64,000 nt of DNA from Andreprevotia sp. IGB-42 (GCF_009848685.1 NZ_WXTX01000011.1:101415-165414), one strand, 5' to 3'. Positions 23,658 to 33,409 are shown, counted from the stretch's first letter. Notes: a model not told the origin generated them from the letters alone. Made by a program: numbers and translations.

Positions 23658-25625
23658 TCAAGGCTCGGCAATCGTGAACCAGAAGTCGAATTTGTCGAAG
23701 TTCCCCAGCATTTCCCGGAACTTGGCTTTGTCGCCTTCGATCTTCACTTCGCCGCTATCCGCCAGGTTGCCCAGCTTGAGCTTGCCCAGCGCAATATCAT
23801 TCAGCGTGCTGCGGTCAAGGGTAACGGTGCCATCGGCCTTATCCAGTTGCTTGCCTTTGCTGTAGTTCATCACGCCATTTTTCACCGTCAGCACATACTC
23901 TTCCTTGATATCCGGGAAGCGCAGGTTGTACGCATATGCCTTGGTCCCGGCTTTTGGCCCATTCAGGTGGATGGCCAGGAAGTCGAGGAACATCGGTGTG
24001 GTCATGCCGCGGATGATATCGGGTGAGCTGGTATTGGGCGTTGCCATCTTCTTCACGCCACCACGCAGCTCCTGTGCACCGGACAGGTAGAAATTGCGTG
24101 CCGGGCCCGATTCGGCCTGGTACCCCAGCTGCTCCAGCGCATCGGCTTCCACATCGCGTGCGGCCTGGTTTTTAGGATCGGCAAAGACCACCTTGTTGGC
24201 TACGGTAGCTGCCCAGCGATACTCTCCCTTGTCGTATGCTGCCTTGGCGGTGGCGACCATCTTGTCCGCGCCAACCATTTCCACATATTTTCTGGCTTCA
24301 TCGATAGGAGGAAGCGGATCGAAGTTTGCCGGATTGCCATCCCAGAAGCCCAGGTAGAGCTGGTAGGTTGCACGGACGTTATGTTTGAGATTGCCATAGT
24401 AGCCCCGGCTGTAAAACTCTTTGGCCAGGCTGTCCGGCAGCACAAACTGCTCGGCGATTTCATGCATGGTCAGGCCCTGATTGGCCATGCGCAAAGTCTG
24501 GTCATTGATGTACTTGTACAGGTCGCGTTGTTTTTCCAGGTGTTGAACCACGCGTTCATTGCCCCATTGCGGCCAGTGATGGCTGCCGAAAGACACCACG
24601 GTATCCTTGCCCCACATATCGATGGTCTGATCAAGGGTACCGGCCCATTTCTGGGCACTACGCACCTTGGCGCCGCGCAAGGTCAGGATGTTATGCAGCG
24701 TGTGATTGCTGTCTTCGGCCAGATCCAGTGCTTTGAACTGCGGGAAATAAAACAGCATTTCTGCCGGCGCTTCGGTACCGGGCGCCATCTGGAACTCCAC
24801 GTCGATGCCGTCCACGGTGAGCTTCTCACCGGTTTTGCTGATCAGTTTGTTGGGCTCGAACAAAGTGATGTTGCCTGCTGCGGTGGTCAAACCCAGGCCG
24901 CCACCCACGCTGCCCCGTGCATTCTTGGGCAGCAGGTTGCCATACATATACGATGCGCGGCGGCTCATCACATTGCCGGCAAATACGTTCTCGCTCAGCG
25001 CTTCTTCCATGAAGCCTTCCGGTGCGATCACCGGCACCTTGCCCGACTTGGCATCTTTCTCGTCGACCATCGCGCGGATACCGGCGAAATGGTCAACGTG
25101 CGAATGGGTGAAAATCACTGCGGAGACCGGCAGCTTTTCAACCTTGCTGTTGATCAGGTCAAGCGCCGCCTTGGCTGTTTCCGTCGAAGTCAGCGGATCG
25201 ATGACCACCCAGCCGGTTTTGCCGCGGATGAAGGTGATGTTGGCAAGATCGATATTGCGAACCTGGTAGATGCCGTCCACCACCTTGAACAAACCGCGGA
25301 TGGCCAGCAATTGCGATTGGCGCCACAGGCTGGGATTGACCGTAGCCGGCGTTGCGCCTTCCTGCTTGAGAAAATCGTATTGGGACAGGTCAATCACCGT
25401 GTTGCCGCTTTCCCCCTTGATGACAGGGCTTGGCAGGTCGGCAATGAAGCCTTTGCGGGCGTCTTCAAAATCCTGCTTGTTTGAAAATGGCAGATAGTTG
25501 GCCAATGCGTCGTTGGCTTCGCGGGTTGCCGCCGTTGCATCATTCGGGGCAGCTTGTGCCGTGCCCACGCACATCAGGGTAGAAAAGACCATAACTGCGA
25601 TTTTGCGGGGAAGTGCGGTATGCAT
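23658..25625 (-). CDS. Exported alkyl sulfatase, SdsA1/BDS1 type metallo-beta-lactamase fold
   Basis: The 655-residue protein should hydrolyse primary alkyl sulfates such as dodecyl sulfate to alcohol and sulfate. A signal peptide ends near AQAA (~residue 26). The metallo-beta-lactamase domain has THSHVDHFAG (~173-182) with the zinc ligands, followed by APEGFMEEALSENVFAGN and FGSHHWPQWGN, both characteristic of the family. A dimerisation region (~400-520, RGYYGNLKHNVRATYQLYLGFWDGNP) and a C-terminal SCP2-like domain (~530-655) complete the normal architecture. The periplasmic export lets the cell use or detoxify surfactant sulfates. It ends in a clear terminator and stands alone. Confidence 0.92.
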   Translation of the reverse strand: MHTALPRKIAVMVFSTLMCVGTAQAAPNDATAATREANDALANYLPFSNKQDFEDARKGFIADLPSPVIKGESGNTVIDLSQYDFLKQEGATPATVNPSLWRQSQLLAIRGLFKVVDGIYQVRNIDLANITFIRGKTGWVVIDPLTSTETAKAALDLINSKVEKLPVSAVIFTHSHVDHFAGIRAMVDEKDAKSGKVPVIAPEGFMEEALSENVFAGNVMSRRASYMYGNLLPKNARGSVGGGLGLTTAAGNITLFEPNKLISKTGEKLTVDGIDVEFQMAPGTEAPAEMLFYFPQFKALDLAEDSNHTLHNILTLRGAKVRSAQKWAGTLDQTIDMWGKDTVVSFGSHHWPQWGNERVVQHLEKQRDLYKYINDQTLRMANQGLTMHEIAEQFVLPDSLAKEFYSRGYYGNLKHNVRATYQLYLGFWDGNPANFDPLPPIDEARKYVEMVGADKMVATAKAAYDKGEYRWAATVANKVVFADPKNQAARDVEADALEQLGYQAESGPARNFYLSGAQELRGGVKKMATPNTSSPDIIRGMTTPMFLDFLAIHLNGPKAGTKAYAYNLRFPDIKEEYVLTVKNGVMNYSKGKQLDKADGTVTLDRSTLNDIALGKLKLGNLADSGEVKIEGDKAKFREMLGNFDKFDFWFTIAEP

Positions 25626-25782
25626 TCTTCAGCTCCAATCTTTAACTTCACGATAAAAACGGGCCATGCAGCAATGTATTCCAGTGCTGCCGAAATGATC
25701 GTGCAAGGAATGAAGAAGAATTTATATCGGTTTATACCCGTACAAATTAAAAGCATTGGTAAGTAATGATGGCAGGCACGTG

Positions 25783-25808
25783 AAAAACGGCGCCCTCGGG
25801 CGCCGTTT
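25783..25808. terminator. Rho-independent terminator of the emrAB efflux operon
   Basis: AAACGGCGCC (25785-25794) and GGCGCCGTTT (25799-25808) pair around CTCG. On the minus strand a TTTTT run follows, 25 bp after the emrB stop. Confidence 0.85.
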
Positions 25809-25833
25809 CCGGTGTTGCAACCGGGCTGCTGGC

Positions 25834-27408
25834 CTAGTGGCCGCCGCCCGCACCTGCCGCAGCACCAAATGGTGGCCGCGTGCGCCATACAAAGAAGATC
25901 AGCATGAAGAAGATGATGCCGGTGGCCCAGAACATCTCGCTGGTGGCCAGCTGAAACGCCTGCTGGTTGATCACCGCCTCGATACGGCTGTACGACGCAG
26001 CCTCGGACAGCCCCAGCCCCTGCAGCTTGCTCACGTAATCCGCGCTGGCCGGGTTGGCCGCATTCACATGTTCCACCAGCCGCGCATGATGGAAGCTGGC
26101 GCGGTGGTCCCACATGAACACGATGATGGCAGTGGCAAAGCTGCCCGAAATCGTACGGAAGAAGTTGGACAAACCCGATGCCGCCGCCAGCTTTTCCGGC
26201 GGGATGCCGGACAGGATGATCTGGTTCACCGGAATGAAGAAACACGCCACGCCGATACCCTGGATCAGCCGCGGGATGATCACCTGATCGAACGCGGTAT
26301 CGAGGTTGAAGCTGGCATACCAGAACATGGTGGCGCCAAACACCGCGAACGAGATGGTGGCTATCCAGCGCAGGTTCAGCTTCTGGATGTTCTTGCCGAT
26401 GATGGGCGACAGGAAGAACGCCAGCACCCCCACCGGCGCGGTGGCAAGGCCGGACCACGTCGCGGTGAAGCCCAGCACCGTCTGCAGCCACAGCGGGAAC
26501 AACACCGTGCTGCCGAAGAAGCAGAACATCCCCAGGCTGAGCACGATCACGCCGTAGCGGAAGTTGTGCTCTTTCAGCAGCGACAGATCCACCGCCGGGT
26601 GCTCGTCCGTCAGCTCCCAGATGATCAGGAACGTCAGCGCCACCGCGGCTACCACGGCCAGCGTCAGGATGGTCGGGCTGGAGAACCAGTCCATGTCGTT
26701 GCCGTTGTCCAGCACCAGCTGCAGGCTGCCCACGCCGACAAACAGCAGGATCAGGCCGATGGTATCGATCGGTTGCTTGGTGATCTTCGATTCGCGCCCT
26801 TTCAGCCCGCTCATCACCAGCCAGCCGGCCAGGATGCCCACCGGCACGTTGATGTAGAAAATCCACGGCCAGTGATAGTTGTCGGTAATCCAGCCACCCA
26901 GCATGGGGCCGAAAATCGGCGCCACGATCACCGTCATTGCCCACAGCGCCAGTGCCAGGCCTTTTTTCTCCGGCGGGTAGTTCTTCAGCATCAGCGCCTG
27001 CGACAGCGGCACCATCGGGCCGGACACCAGCCCCTGCATGAAGCGGAAAAACACCAGCGAGTGCAGGCTGTCGGCCATGCCGCACAGCGCGGACATCAGC
27101 GTGAACAGCCACACCGAGATCACGAAACAGCGTACTTCGCCAAAGCGGCGCGCCAGCCAGCCGGTCAGCGGCACCACGATGGCGGCAGCCAGGCCGTACG
27201 AGCTGATCGTCCATGTGCCCTGGCTGGCCGAAGCGCCCAGGTCACCGGCGATATGCGGTACCGAGACGTTGACGATGGTGGTATCGAGCACTTCCATGAA
27301 GGTCGACACCGCCAGCGCCACCGTCATCAGCGCCAATTTGGCGCCATGCAGCGGCGGCAGTGCCTCCGGCGGGGCGGCCGCTGGCGCGCCTTTTGCAACT
27401 TCAGACAT
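25834..27408 (-). CDS. emrB: Multidrug efflux MFS transporter, EmrB/QacA (DHA2) type
   Basis: The 524-residue inner-membrane pump has fourteen predicted helices. It carries the DHA2 motif LDTTIVNVSVPHIAGDLGAS (~43-62), WTISSYGLAAAIVVPLTGWLARRFG with motif A and GPMLGGWITDNYHWPWIFYINVPVG with motif C. A Gly/Ala/His-rich tail ends the protein. It is the last gene of a marR-OMF-emrA-emrB operon: the adaptor is just upstream, and together with the outer-membrane factor they should form a tripartite proton-driven pump expelling hydrophobic toxicants. Substrates unknown. Confidence 0.93.
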   Translation of the reverse strand: MSEVAKGAPAAAPPEALPPLHGAKLALMTVALAVSTFMEVLDTTIVNVSVPHIAGDLGASASQGTWTISSYGLAAAIVVPLTGWLARRFGEVRCFVISVWLFTLMSALCGMADSLHSLVFFRFMQGLVSGPMVPLSQALMLKNYPPEKKGLALALWAMTVIVAPIFGPMLGGWITDNYHWPWIFYINVPVGILAGWLVMSGLKGRESKITKQPIDTIGLILLFVGVGSLQLVLDNGNDMDWFSSPTILTLAVVAAVALTFLIIWELTDEHPAVDLSLLKEHNFRYGVIVLSLGMFCFFGSTVLFPLWLQTVLGFTATWSGLATAPVGVLAFFLSPIIGKNIQKLNLRWIATISFAVFGATMFWYASFNLDTAFDQVIIPRLIQGIGVACFFIPVNQIILSGIPPEKLAAASGLSNFFRTISGSFATAIIVFMWDHRASFHHARLVEHVNAANPASADYVSKLQGLGLSEAASYSRIEAVINQQAFQLATSEMFWATGIIFFMLIFFVWRTRPPFGAAAGAGGGH

Positions 27409-27432
27409 AAACTCGGTGCTCCGGAGTGGGGC

Positions 27433-28599
27433 TTAGCGGCGGTTGCCGGCGTTCTTGGCCACGATGGCGTCGGCAATGGCTTCGGCTTCGGTCAGCGGTT
27501 GGTCGAATGCCTTGGTTTCCAGTACCGAATCATTGTTCGGATTGGATGCCAGTACCGCACCGTCGCGGTCATGCGTATCCACGGTCACCACGGTGGACAG
27601 GCCGATGCGCAGCGGGTGTTCCGCCAGTTGCTTCGGGTCCAGCAGGATGCGTACTGGCACGCGCTGCACCACCTTGATCCAGTTGCCGGTGGCATTCTGC
27701 GCCGGCAATAGCGAGAACGCGCTACCGGTCCCTGCCGACAAACCCAGCACCTTGCCGGTGTATTCCACCTTGCCGCCGTACAGGTCAGCCTCGATCTTCG
27801 CCGGCTGGCCGATGCGGATGTTCTTCAGCTCGGATTCCTTGAAGTTGGCGTCCACCCACAGCTGGTTCAGCGGCACGATGGTCAGCAGCGATGCACCCGG
27901 GCTCACACGGGCACCGACCTGTACGCTGCGCTTGGCAATCTGGCCCGATACCGGCGCCACGATGGCGTTGCGGCGCGAGGTCAGCCACGCCTGCACATAG
28001 TTGGCCTTGGCGGCCAATACACTCGGGTGCTCGGTCAGCTTCACGCCGTCGATACCGGCATTGGCCGATTCAAACTGCTTCTGCGCCACTTCCAGCGCGG
28101 CCTGCGCGGTGGCTACTGCCTGCTTTGCGTGCTCCACGTCCTCGCCCGATACCGCCTGATCGGCCAGCAACGGCGCGCGGCGTGCCAGATCGTCCCTGGC
28201 CTTGGCAACGTCGATTTTCTTCTGCGCCAGCGTGGCGTCCACCTGATCGGCATTCGCGTATTGCTGGCGCAAGGTGCGCACGGTTTCGCCCAGCTTGGCT
28301 TCGGCCTGGCGCAGCGCCACGGTGGCATCGGCCGGGTCCAGCTTGATCACGTCCTGGCCCGCTTTCACGTATTGCGTTTCGTCGGCGCGGATTTCCGTCA
28401 CGGTGCCGGTCACTTGTGAAGTCAGGTTGACGGTATTGCCGCCCACGTAGGCGTTGTCGGTTTCCTCGCGCTGGCTCAGCACGGTGGTGTAGTAGATGGC
28501 ATAGCCGATGCCGGCGGCAATGAACAGCGCAGTGGATGCCAGCAGCAGGGGCTTGCGGCGGCTGTTCTTCGGGCTTGGGGTGCTTGTTTCGGTCGTCAT
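27433..28599 (-). CDS. emrA: Periplasmic adaptor of the EmrAB-type pump (HlyD family)
   Basis: The 388-residue protein has one N-terminal membrane helix (~18-36), a barrel-sandwich domain with AYVGGNTVNLTSQVTGTVTEI (~49-69), a long coiled-coil hairpin (~100-200) and a second lipoyl half with RNAIVAPVSGQIAKRSVQVGARV (~207-230), followed by beta-barrel sequence. This is the EmrA layout; it bridges the inner-membrane pump and the outer-membrane factor. It lies 24 bp upstream of emrB and 50 bp downstream of the OMF gene. GGAG precedes the ATG by about 6 nt. Confidence 0.93.
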   Translation of the reverse strand: MTTETSTPSPKNSRRKPLLLASTALFIAAGIGYAIYYTTVLSQREETDNAYVGGNTVNLTSQVTGTVTEIRADETQYVKAGQDVIKLDPADATVALRQAEAKLGETVRTLRQQYANADQVDATLAQKKIDVAKARDDLARRAPLLADQAVSGEDVEHAKQAVATAQAALEVAQKQFESANAGIDGVKLTEHPSVLAAKANYVQAWLTSRRNAIVAPVSGQIAKRSVQVGARVSPGASLLTIVPLNQLWVDANFKESELKNIRIGQPAKIEADLYGGKVEYTGKVLGLSAGTGSAFSLLPAQNATGNWIKVVQRVPVRILLDPKQLAEHPLRIGLSTVVTVDTHDRDGAVLASNPNNDSVLETKAFDQPLTEAEAIADAIVAKNAGNRR

Positions 28600-28649
28600 G
28601 CGGGCTCCGGATCTCGGTTGATTCGCTCGTTATTCGTGTTCGGTATGGT

Positions 28650-30089
28650 TTATTCGGCGCTGGCGACCGGATCGGCCGGTGCCTGGTAACCACCACCCAA
28701 TGTCTTGATCAGCGCAACATCGGCATCGAGGCGTGCCTGCTGCAGCTGCAGTGCCAGCTCGCGCTGGCCCAGCACCGCCAGTTGCGCCTGGATTTGCGCG
28801 CTGCGGTCGACAAGGCCGGTCTTGAGGCGGGCAGTTGCCGTCTTCAGCTGGGCATCGGCTGCGCGCTGGCCGTCACTCTGCGCGCGGCTCTGTGCTTGCA
28901 GCCCTTGCGTGGCAATGATGTTCTGCGCCACATCGCGCACTGCGTTCACCACTGCCTGGTTGTAATCGGCAATCACTTCATCGCGCTTGGCGCGCTGCGT
29001 GCCCAGCTGAGCAGCCAGACGGCCGCTGTCGAAGATCGGCAGGCTGATCGATGGCATGAAGGTGGCGGCGCGGCTTTGCCACAGCAGCAGGTTGCCCGGC
29101 TCGATGGAGTCCAGCCCGAACGATGCGTTGATTTCCACGGTCGGGTAGAACGCCGCCTTGGCCGATTCGATCTTCGACAGGTTGGCTTCCACGCGCCAGC
29201 GCGCGGCCTGCAAGTCAGCACGGCGCGCCAGCAACTGGTAACCCAGCGTGGTGGGCGCTGCAGAATCGGTCTTGGGCAGCGCTTGCGGCTTGAGTGCGAT
29301 CAGCGCATTGGCATCGCCACCGATCAACGCACGCAACGCTTCCTTGTCCTGGCCAGCCTGCGATTCCAGCGCGGCAATCTGCCGGTCGGTCAGCGCGATA
29401 TCGCCTTGCGAGGTCTGGCGCGCGGTGATCGGGTCCAGCCCGCGATCGAGACGCTTCTTGCGCAGCTCGTTCAGCGCCACTTGCTGGCTGCGTTCTTCAC
29501 GCAGCACCGCAAGGCGTGCCCAGTCGGCCTGCAGCCTGAAATAGGTTTGCGCCACGGCGGCGGAGAGGCCTTGTTCTGCCTGTGCGGTATCGGCACGTGC
29601 GGCATTGATTTCGCCCACGGCGGCAGCGATTGCCGCGCGGTGCTTGCCCCACAGGTCGAAGTCGTACGAAGCGCGCAGCGTTACCGCGTTGTCGGTAAAC
29701 CAGGTGCCGCCGATCGGTGGCGGAAACAGGCCATTGGGCGAGTAGCGCAGCCGGTTCACGCTGGCGTCGCCGGTCACGTTGATGCCTTCGGCAGCATGCT
29801 GCGTCGCCAGTGTGGCGCGGGCGGTATTCAGGCGGGCAGCGGCGACGGCCATGCTGGTACCGTCCTTCAGCGCTGCATCGATCAGGGCATCGAGTTGCGC
29901 ATCGTTGTAACGCGTCCACCAGCGGGCTTCCGGCCAGCCTTCGCGCGCCAGCTTGATGCCGGCAGCCAGCTGCGCGCCGGCGATGTCGCGCTGGGGCAGG
30001 GTATCCGATTCCGGCGGGATTGCCGCACATGCGGCCAGCAGCAAGGCCAGTGCAACAGGCGTAAGTTTATTGAGGTTCAAATAATTCAT
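28650..30089 (-). CDS. Outer-membrane efflux factor, NodT/OprM-type lipoprotein
   Basis: The 479-residue protein has a lipoprotein signal (ALALLLAAC, Cys ~21) and two repeated OEP domains. Typical segments are WWTRYNDAQLDALIDAAL (~57-74), ASYDFDLWGKHRAAIAAA (~140-157), and ARRADLQAARWRVEAN with AAFYPTVEINASFGL (~300-335). These form the trimeric TolC-like channel through which EmrAB expels drugs. It lies between marR and emrA on one strand. TTG/ATG choices are not an issue; the ATG gives the normal signal. Confidence 0.93.
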   Translation of the reverse strand: MNYLNLNKLTPVALALLLAACAAIPPESDTLPQRDIAGAQLAAGIKLAREGWPEARWWTRYNDAQLDALIDAALKDGTSMAVAAARLNTARATLATQHAAEGINVTGDASVNRLRYSPNGLFPPPIGGTWFTDNAVTLRASYDFDLWGKHRAAIAAAVGEINAARADTAQAEQGLSAAVAQTYFRLQADWARLAVLREERSQQVALNELRKKRLDRGLDPITARQTSQGDIALTDRQIAALESQAGQDKEALRALIGGDANALIALKPQALPKTDSAAPTTLGYQLLARRADLQAARWRVEANLSKIESAKAAFYPTVEINASFGLDSIEPGNLLLWQSRAATFMPSISLPIFDSGRLAAQLGTQRAKRDEVIADYNQAVVNAVRDVAQNIIATQGLQAQSRAQSDGQRAADAQLKTATARLKTGLVDRSAQIQAQLAVLGQRELALQLQQARLDADVALIKTLGGGYQAPADPVASAE

Positions 30090-30165
30090 TTTTTAACCGT
30101 ATGGGTAAAAAAGGGGAAGGTCGGGCTTGGCAGGCCGGCGTTGCCGCCGGGCTGCTGCAGTCTTT

Positions 30166-30678
30166 TCAATTGGCTGATTCGGTCAGAACGCGTTTCAGCA
30201 GGCGTTCCAGCTGGTCTTTTTCATCCTGCTCCAGCACGTTGAACACGTTGTGCACACGCTGGCGCAGCACCGGCAACAGCTTCATCACTTCGTCATCGCC
30301 GGCAGCGGCAAGGCGCAAATCCACGCGGCGGCGGTCATCCGGGTTGGGGGCGCGTTCCAGCAGGCCCTTGGCCACCAGTTCATCGCAAATGCGTGTGACA
30401 TTGGCGCGGGATTCGCCGCTGGCTTCCGCCAGTTCGGATGGGTTCAGTGCTTCGTTCGGTTTGCTGAACAGCATCATCAGCGCGGTGAAGCTCACCGGGT
30501 TCAGCTCGTGTTCACGCAATACATCGCTCATGCGGCTATGCAATGCCGCTTGCAGGTGCTTCACCAGGTGGATCAGCACCACGTTCTGGACGCTGTTTTC
30601 CGGGATGCGGCGGCATACCAGATTGATCTTGTCCTCGACGGCGCGAAAGCTGGCGGGAATAGTGTCTTTTTGATTCAT
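30166..30678 (-). CDS. MarR-family regulator of the efflux operon
   Basis: The 170-residue protein has a MarR winged helix: LNPVSFTALMMLFSKPNEAL, LNPSELAEASGESRANVTRICDELVAKGLLERAPNPDDRRRVDLRL (~75-120) with the wing Asp-Arg-Arg. MarR proteins repress adjacent efflux genes until a ligand binds. The gene is first in the operon, 76 bp ahead of the OMF gene, and a 17-bp palindrome sits just upstream of its start. I prefer ATG 30678 over 30693 because the longer one lies within the promoter/operator. Little or no leader is left, so translation may be near-leaderless. Confidence 0.9.
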   Translation of the reverse strand: MNQKDTIPASFRAVEDKINLVCRRIPENSVQNVVLIHLVKHLQAALHSRMSDVLREHELNPVSFTALMMLFSKPNEALNPSELAEASGESRANVTRICDELVAKGLLERAPNPDDRRRVDLRLAAAGDDEVMKLLPVLRQRVHNVFNVLEQDEKDQLERLLKRVLTESAN

Positions 30679-30693
30679 AACAAAATAGTACAT

Positions 30694-30710
30694 AAATTAA
30701 CTATTAATTT
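30694..30710. promoter_or_regulatory. Palindromic operator within the marR promoter
   Basis: AAATTA-ACTAT-TAATTT (30694-30710) is a perfect 6-bp inverted repeat with a 5-bp centre in an AT-rich island. On the minus strand it occupies the spacer between TTGCAA (30716-30711) and TACTAT (30692-30687), so a bound MarR would block RNA polymerase. The inferred transcription start is about 30680, almost at the marR ATG. Confidence 0.6.
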
Positions 30711-30758
30711 GCAACTGCTTTTTACTGCCGTTCATCGGTATACAACCGGATCATGGAA

Positions 30759-32327
30759 CTAACGCATTGCGCGTTGCGTCAGTGCCACTGCGCCGGCCGC
30801 CATGGCCAGCAAGGCAATGCCGACAAACAGGTGATCACTGGCAATCAGCGCTGCCTGCCGGTCGATCTCTGCTGACCACTGCGCCAACATGGCAGGGGAC
30901 GGCGGGTCGGGCAGCATCCCGGCCACCGTGGCATGATCGAAGCGGCCGATGAGGTCAGTGCGTGCTTCGGCCTTCACGTCCTGCAGCAGCAGGCTGGTGA
31001 TGCCCAGCCCCAATGCGCCGGCCAGCTCGCGCAGGATGTTCTTCAACTGGTAGGCATGCGCAAAGTCGGCGCCGTCGAAATCTGAATACGTCATGCTGGC
31101 CACCTGCACCATGATCAGCACGAAGGTACTGCCCTGCAGCAGGATGGCGGGCAGCAGCACCGTTACCGATGCGCCCGGCATCGCCATGTGCGATAGCCAC
31201 AGCGCGGCAATGGCCAGCACGGCGAAGCCACAGGCAATCACCCGCCGCTTGCCGAACACACGCGGAAACTGCCAGGTATGCACGACGGTGGCCGCCAGCG
31301 TGATGCCGCCGCCCAGCGTCATCAACAGGCCGGTGGTGGAAAAATCAAAGCCCATCCCCTCCTGCAGGAAGGACGCCATCAGGAAGCTCCAGCCACCATT
31401 GATCAGGTAGAACAAACCGTAAAAAGCCAGCCCCACCAGGTAGCGGCGGCTGCCCAGCCGGCGCACGTCCAGCCATGGGTCAGGGTGGCGATGCAGCCGC
31501 ACGGCAATGAACAACACTACGGCCGCGCCAGCCAGCATCCACGGCAGCAGGCCGGCCACACCGCCCGGGCGCAGGTAGCGCAAATCCTGCAGGCCGTGCA
31601 GCAACAGCAGTGTGCCAAAGCCGAATGCCAGCATTGCCGGCCAATCCAGGTGTCCCATCGTGCGGTCCGGGGGCGGGTTGGCGCGGCGCGGGTAAATGAA
31701 GTACACCAGCGGCAACAGCGCGGCGGCGATGGCCGCCTGCAACAGGAATACGCTGTTCCAGCCATCACGCATCACCAGTTCGGCCGATACCCAGGGTGCC
31801 AGCGCCATCAGCCCGTTGGCGCCGATGCCGAAGCCCCAGAACAGCGCCAGCCGTTCACGCGGCTGGCTGACCAGTTGCACGATCACGCGCGCGGCGGTGA
31901 ATAGCCCGCCACCGCCCAGGCCCTGCACGATGCGTGCCGCCACCAACTGGTCGATATTGCCGGACATCGCACACGCCACCGCGCCCAGTGCAAACAGCGC
32001 CAGCGATGCCAGCGTATAGCTGCGGTAGCTGATGCGGTGGGCAATCCGGCCGATGATCAGGTTGGCGATCACCGCCGCTGCCGCATAGCCGCTGATCGCC
32101 CACAGATATTCCTCCGGCGATGCGTGCACGCCGCCACGGATGTGGCTGCCGGCAATGCCGATCATCGCACCGGCAATGAAATCGACGCCGGTCACCAGCC
32201 CGGCCAGCAGGCCGAACAGGTAGACATGCGCACCGCTCATTTCCGGGTGACTGGCCAGCAGCGGCGGGCGCGCAGGCGGCACGGGGGTGATAACGGGGGT
32301 GGCGGGTGTAATGCGTGCAGTATCCAT
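30759..32327 (-). CDS. MFS drug transporter (DHA2-like)
   Basis: The 522-residue protein has about fourteen hydrophobic helices after a 28-residue Pro-rich N-terminal tail. Motifs include LWAISGYAAAAVIANLIIGR with motif A like RIAHRISYRSYT, and ARIVQGLGGGGLFTAARVIV (~130-150). The C-terminal half has FALL and DFDGADFAHAYQLKNILREL, the amphipathic stretch seen in EmrB-like pumps. It is 80 bp upstream of marR on the same strand but likely has its own promoter. A divergent LysR gene starts 63 bp away and is its most likely regulator. Confidence 0.88.
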   Translation of the reverse strand: MDTARITPATPVITPVPPARPPLLASHPEMSGAHVYLFGLLAGLVTGVDFIAGAMIGIAGSHIRGGVHASPEEYLWAISGYAAAAVIANLIIGRIAHRISYRSYTLASLALFALGAVACAMSGNIDQLVAARIVQGLGGGGLFTAARVIVQLVSQPRERLALFWGFGIGANGLMALAPWVSAELVMRDGWNSVFLLQAAIAAALLPLVYFIYPRRANPPPDRTMGHLDWPAMLAFGFGTLLLLHGLQDLRYLRPGGVAGLLPWMLAGAAVVLFIAVRLHRHPDPWLDVRRLGSRRYLVGLAFYGLFYLINGGWSFLMASFLQEGMGFDFSTTGLLMTLGGGITLAATVVHTWQFPRVFGKRRVIACGFAVLAIAALWLSHMAMPGASVTVLLPAILLQGSTFVLIMVQVASMTYSDFDGADFAHAYQLKNILRELAGALGLGITSLLLQDVKAEARTDLIGRFDHATVAGMLPDPPSPAMLAQWSAEIDRQAALIASDHLFVGIALLAMAAGAVALTQRAMR

Positions 32328-32390
32328 CGCAGCACCTTATATTGTGTGCTGTGCTGGATAAATGGCGTTTTATGAAATGATTGTCCATCC

Positions 32391-33293
32391 ATGAGAACAA
32401 AAGACTGGAACGACTGGTACCTGTTTGCCACAGTGGCGCAGCTGGGTAGCTTCACGCGTGCCGCAGAGCGGCTGGAGCAGCCCAAGTCATCGGTCAGCCT
32501 GGCGGTGGCACGGCTGGAAAAGAAGCTGGGCCACCGGTTGCTGGAACGCAGCACCCGCCAGCTGCGGTTGACCGAGCACGGCCAGACACTGCTCGAACAG
32601 ATCGCCCCGCTGTTCGCCCAGCTCGACGATGTGGCGGACGGCGTGGCCGCGCAGGGCGATACACCGCGCGGCCTGCTGCGCATTGCCGCACCGTACGAGT
32701 TCGGCATGTTGCAGCTGGGCGAGGTGGTGTGCGCACTGATGGCGCAACACGCCGGCCTCGATATCGACGTGGACGTGATCAACGGCCCGGTCGATCCGCT
32801 GTCTGCCGGCTACGACATCACCTTTGCCGTCACCGCGCAGCCCTTGCCCGATTCCAGCCGGGTGGCCCGGCGCGTGTTCAGCGTGGGGCGCGGCCTGTAT
32901 GCGGCACCCGCGTTGTTGCAGCGGCTGGGGCCGCCCGCCACGGTGGCCGCGCTGGCGCACTGGCCCACCGTTGCCAACCTGCATGAAACCGAATGGCATT
33001 TCGGCGGCACCGGCGGCGCTCGTAGCGCGGTGGCGCTGGCACCACGGCTGCGCACCCCCAATGCCGGCCTGCGCCTGCAGGCCACGCTGGCAGGCCTGGG
33101 TGCCAGCATGATCGCCAACAGCTACTACGACAGCGAAGTCCGGAACGGCCAGCTCAACCGCGTGCTGCCAGACTGGCAGCCCGATCCGCTGCGCGTGTAC
33201 GCATTCATTCCGGCGCGCCGGCTGATGCCGGCCAAAACGCGCGTGTTCATGGATGCGCTGGAACACTGGCTGCAGCCTGCCAGCCCCTTGTGA
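32391..33293 (+). CDS. LysR-family regulator, CrgA/AaeR-like
   Basis: The 300-residue protein begins directly with the LysR helix-turn-helix: WYLFATVAQLGSFTRAAERL, EQPKSSVSLAVARLEKKLGHRLLERSTRQLRLTEHG (~8-64). The effector domain (~90-295) includes GLLRIAAPYEFGMLQLGEVV, usual for the large group that controls small-molecule exporters and oxidoreductases. Only 63 bp separate it from the divergent MFS gene, so a shared regulatory region with autoregulation is probable. Ligand unknown. Confidence 0.9.
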   Translation: MRTKDWNDWYLFATVAQLGSFTRAAERLEQPKSSVSLAVARLEKKLGHRLLERSTRQLRLTEHGQTLLEQIAPLFAQLDDVADGVAAQGDTPRGLLRIAAPYEFGMLQLGEVVCALMAQHAGLDIDVDVINGPVDPLSAGYDITFAVTAQPLPDSSRVARRVFSVGRGLYAAPALLQRLGPPATVAALAHWPTVANLHETEWHFGGTGGARSAVALAPRLRTPNAGLRLQATLAGLGASMIANSYYDSEVRNGQLNRVLPDWQPDPLRVYAFIPARRLMPAKTRVFMDALEHWLQPASPL

Positions 33294-33409
33294 GCCGGGC
33301 GCGCCGGTTCAGCGGTTGATGGTCCGGCTGGCAGCAGCGGGCCGGCGCGGCACGCATGACATGGCGCGCCCGCTGTATATCGCGCCGCAGGCACGGTAAA
33401 GTCTTGCCC

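Noticed and set aside
25756..27711. Plus-strand frame of about 650 codons opposite emrB and part of emrA
   Set aside because: Same kind of shadow, with His/Gln/Arg-rich sequence and no domain. It crosses two real genes on the other strand.
28536..30242. Plus-strand frame of about 570 codons opposite the outer-membrane factor
   Set aside because: Antisense shadow; the minus strand has a well-matched OMF lipoprotein.
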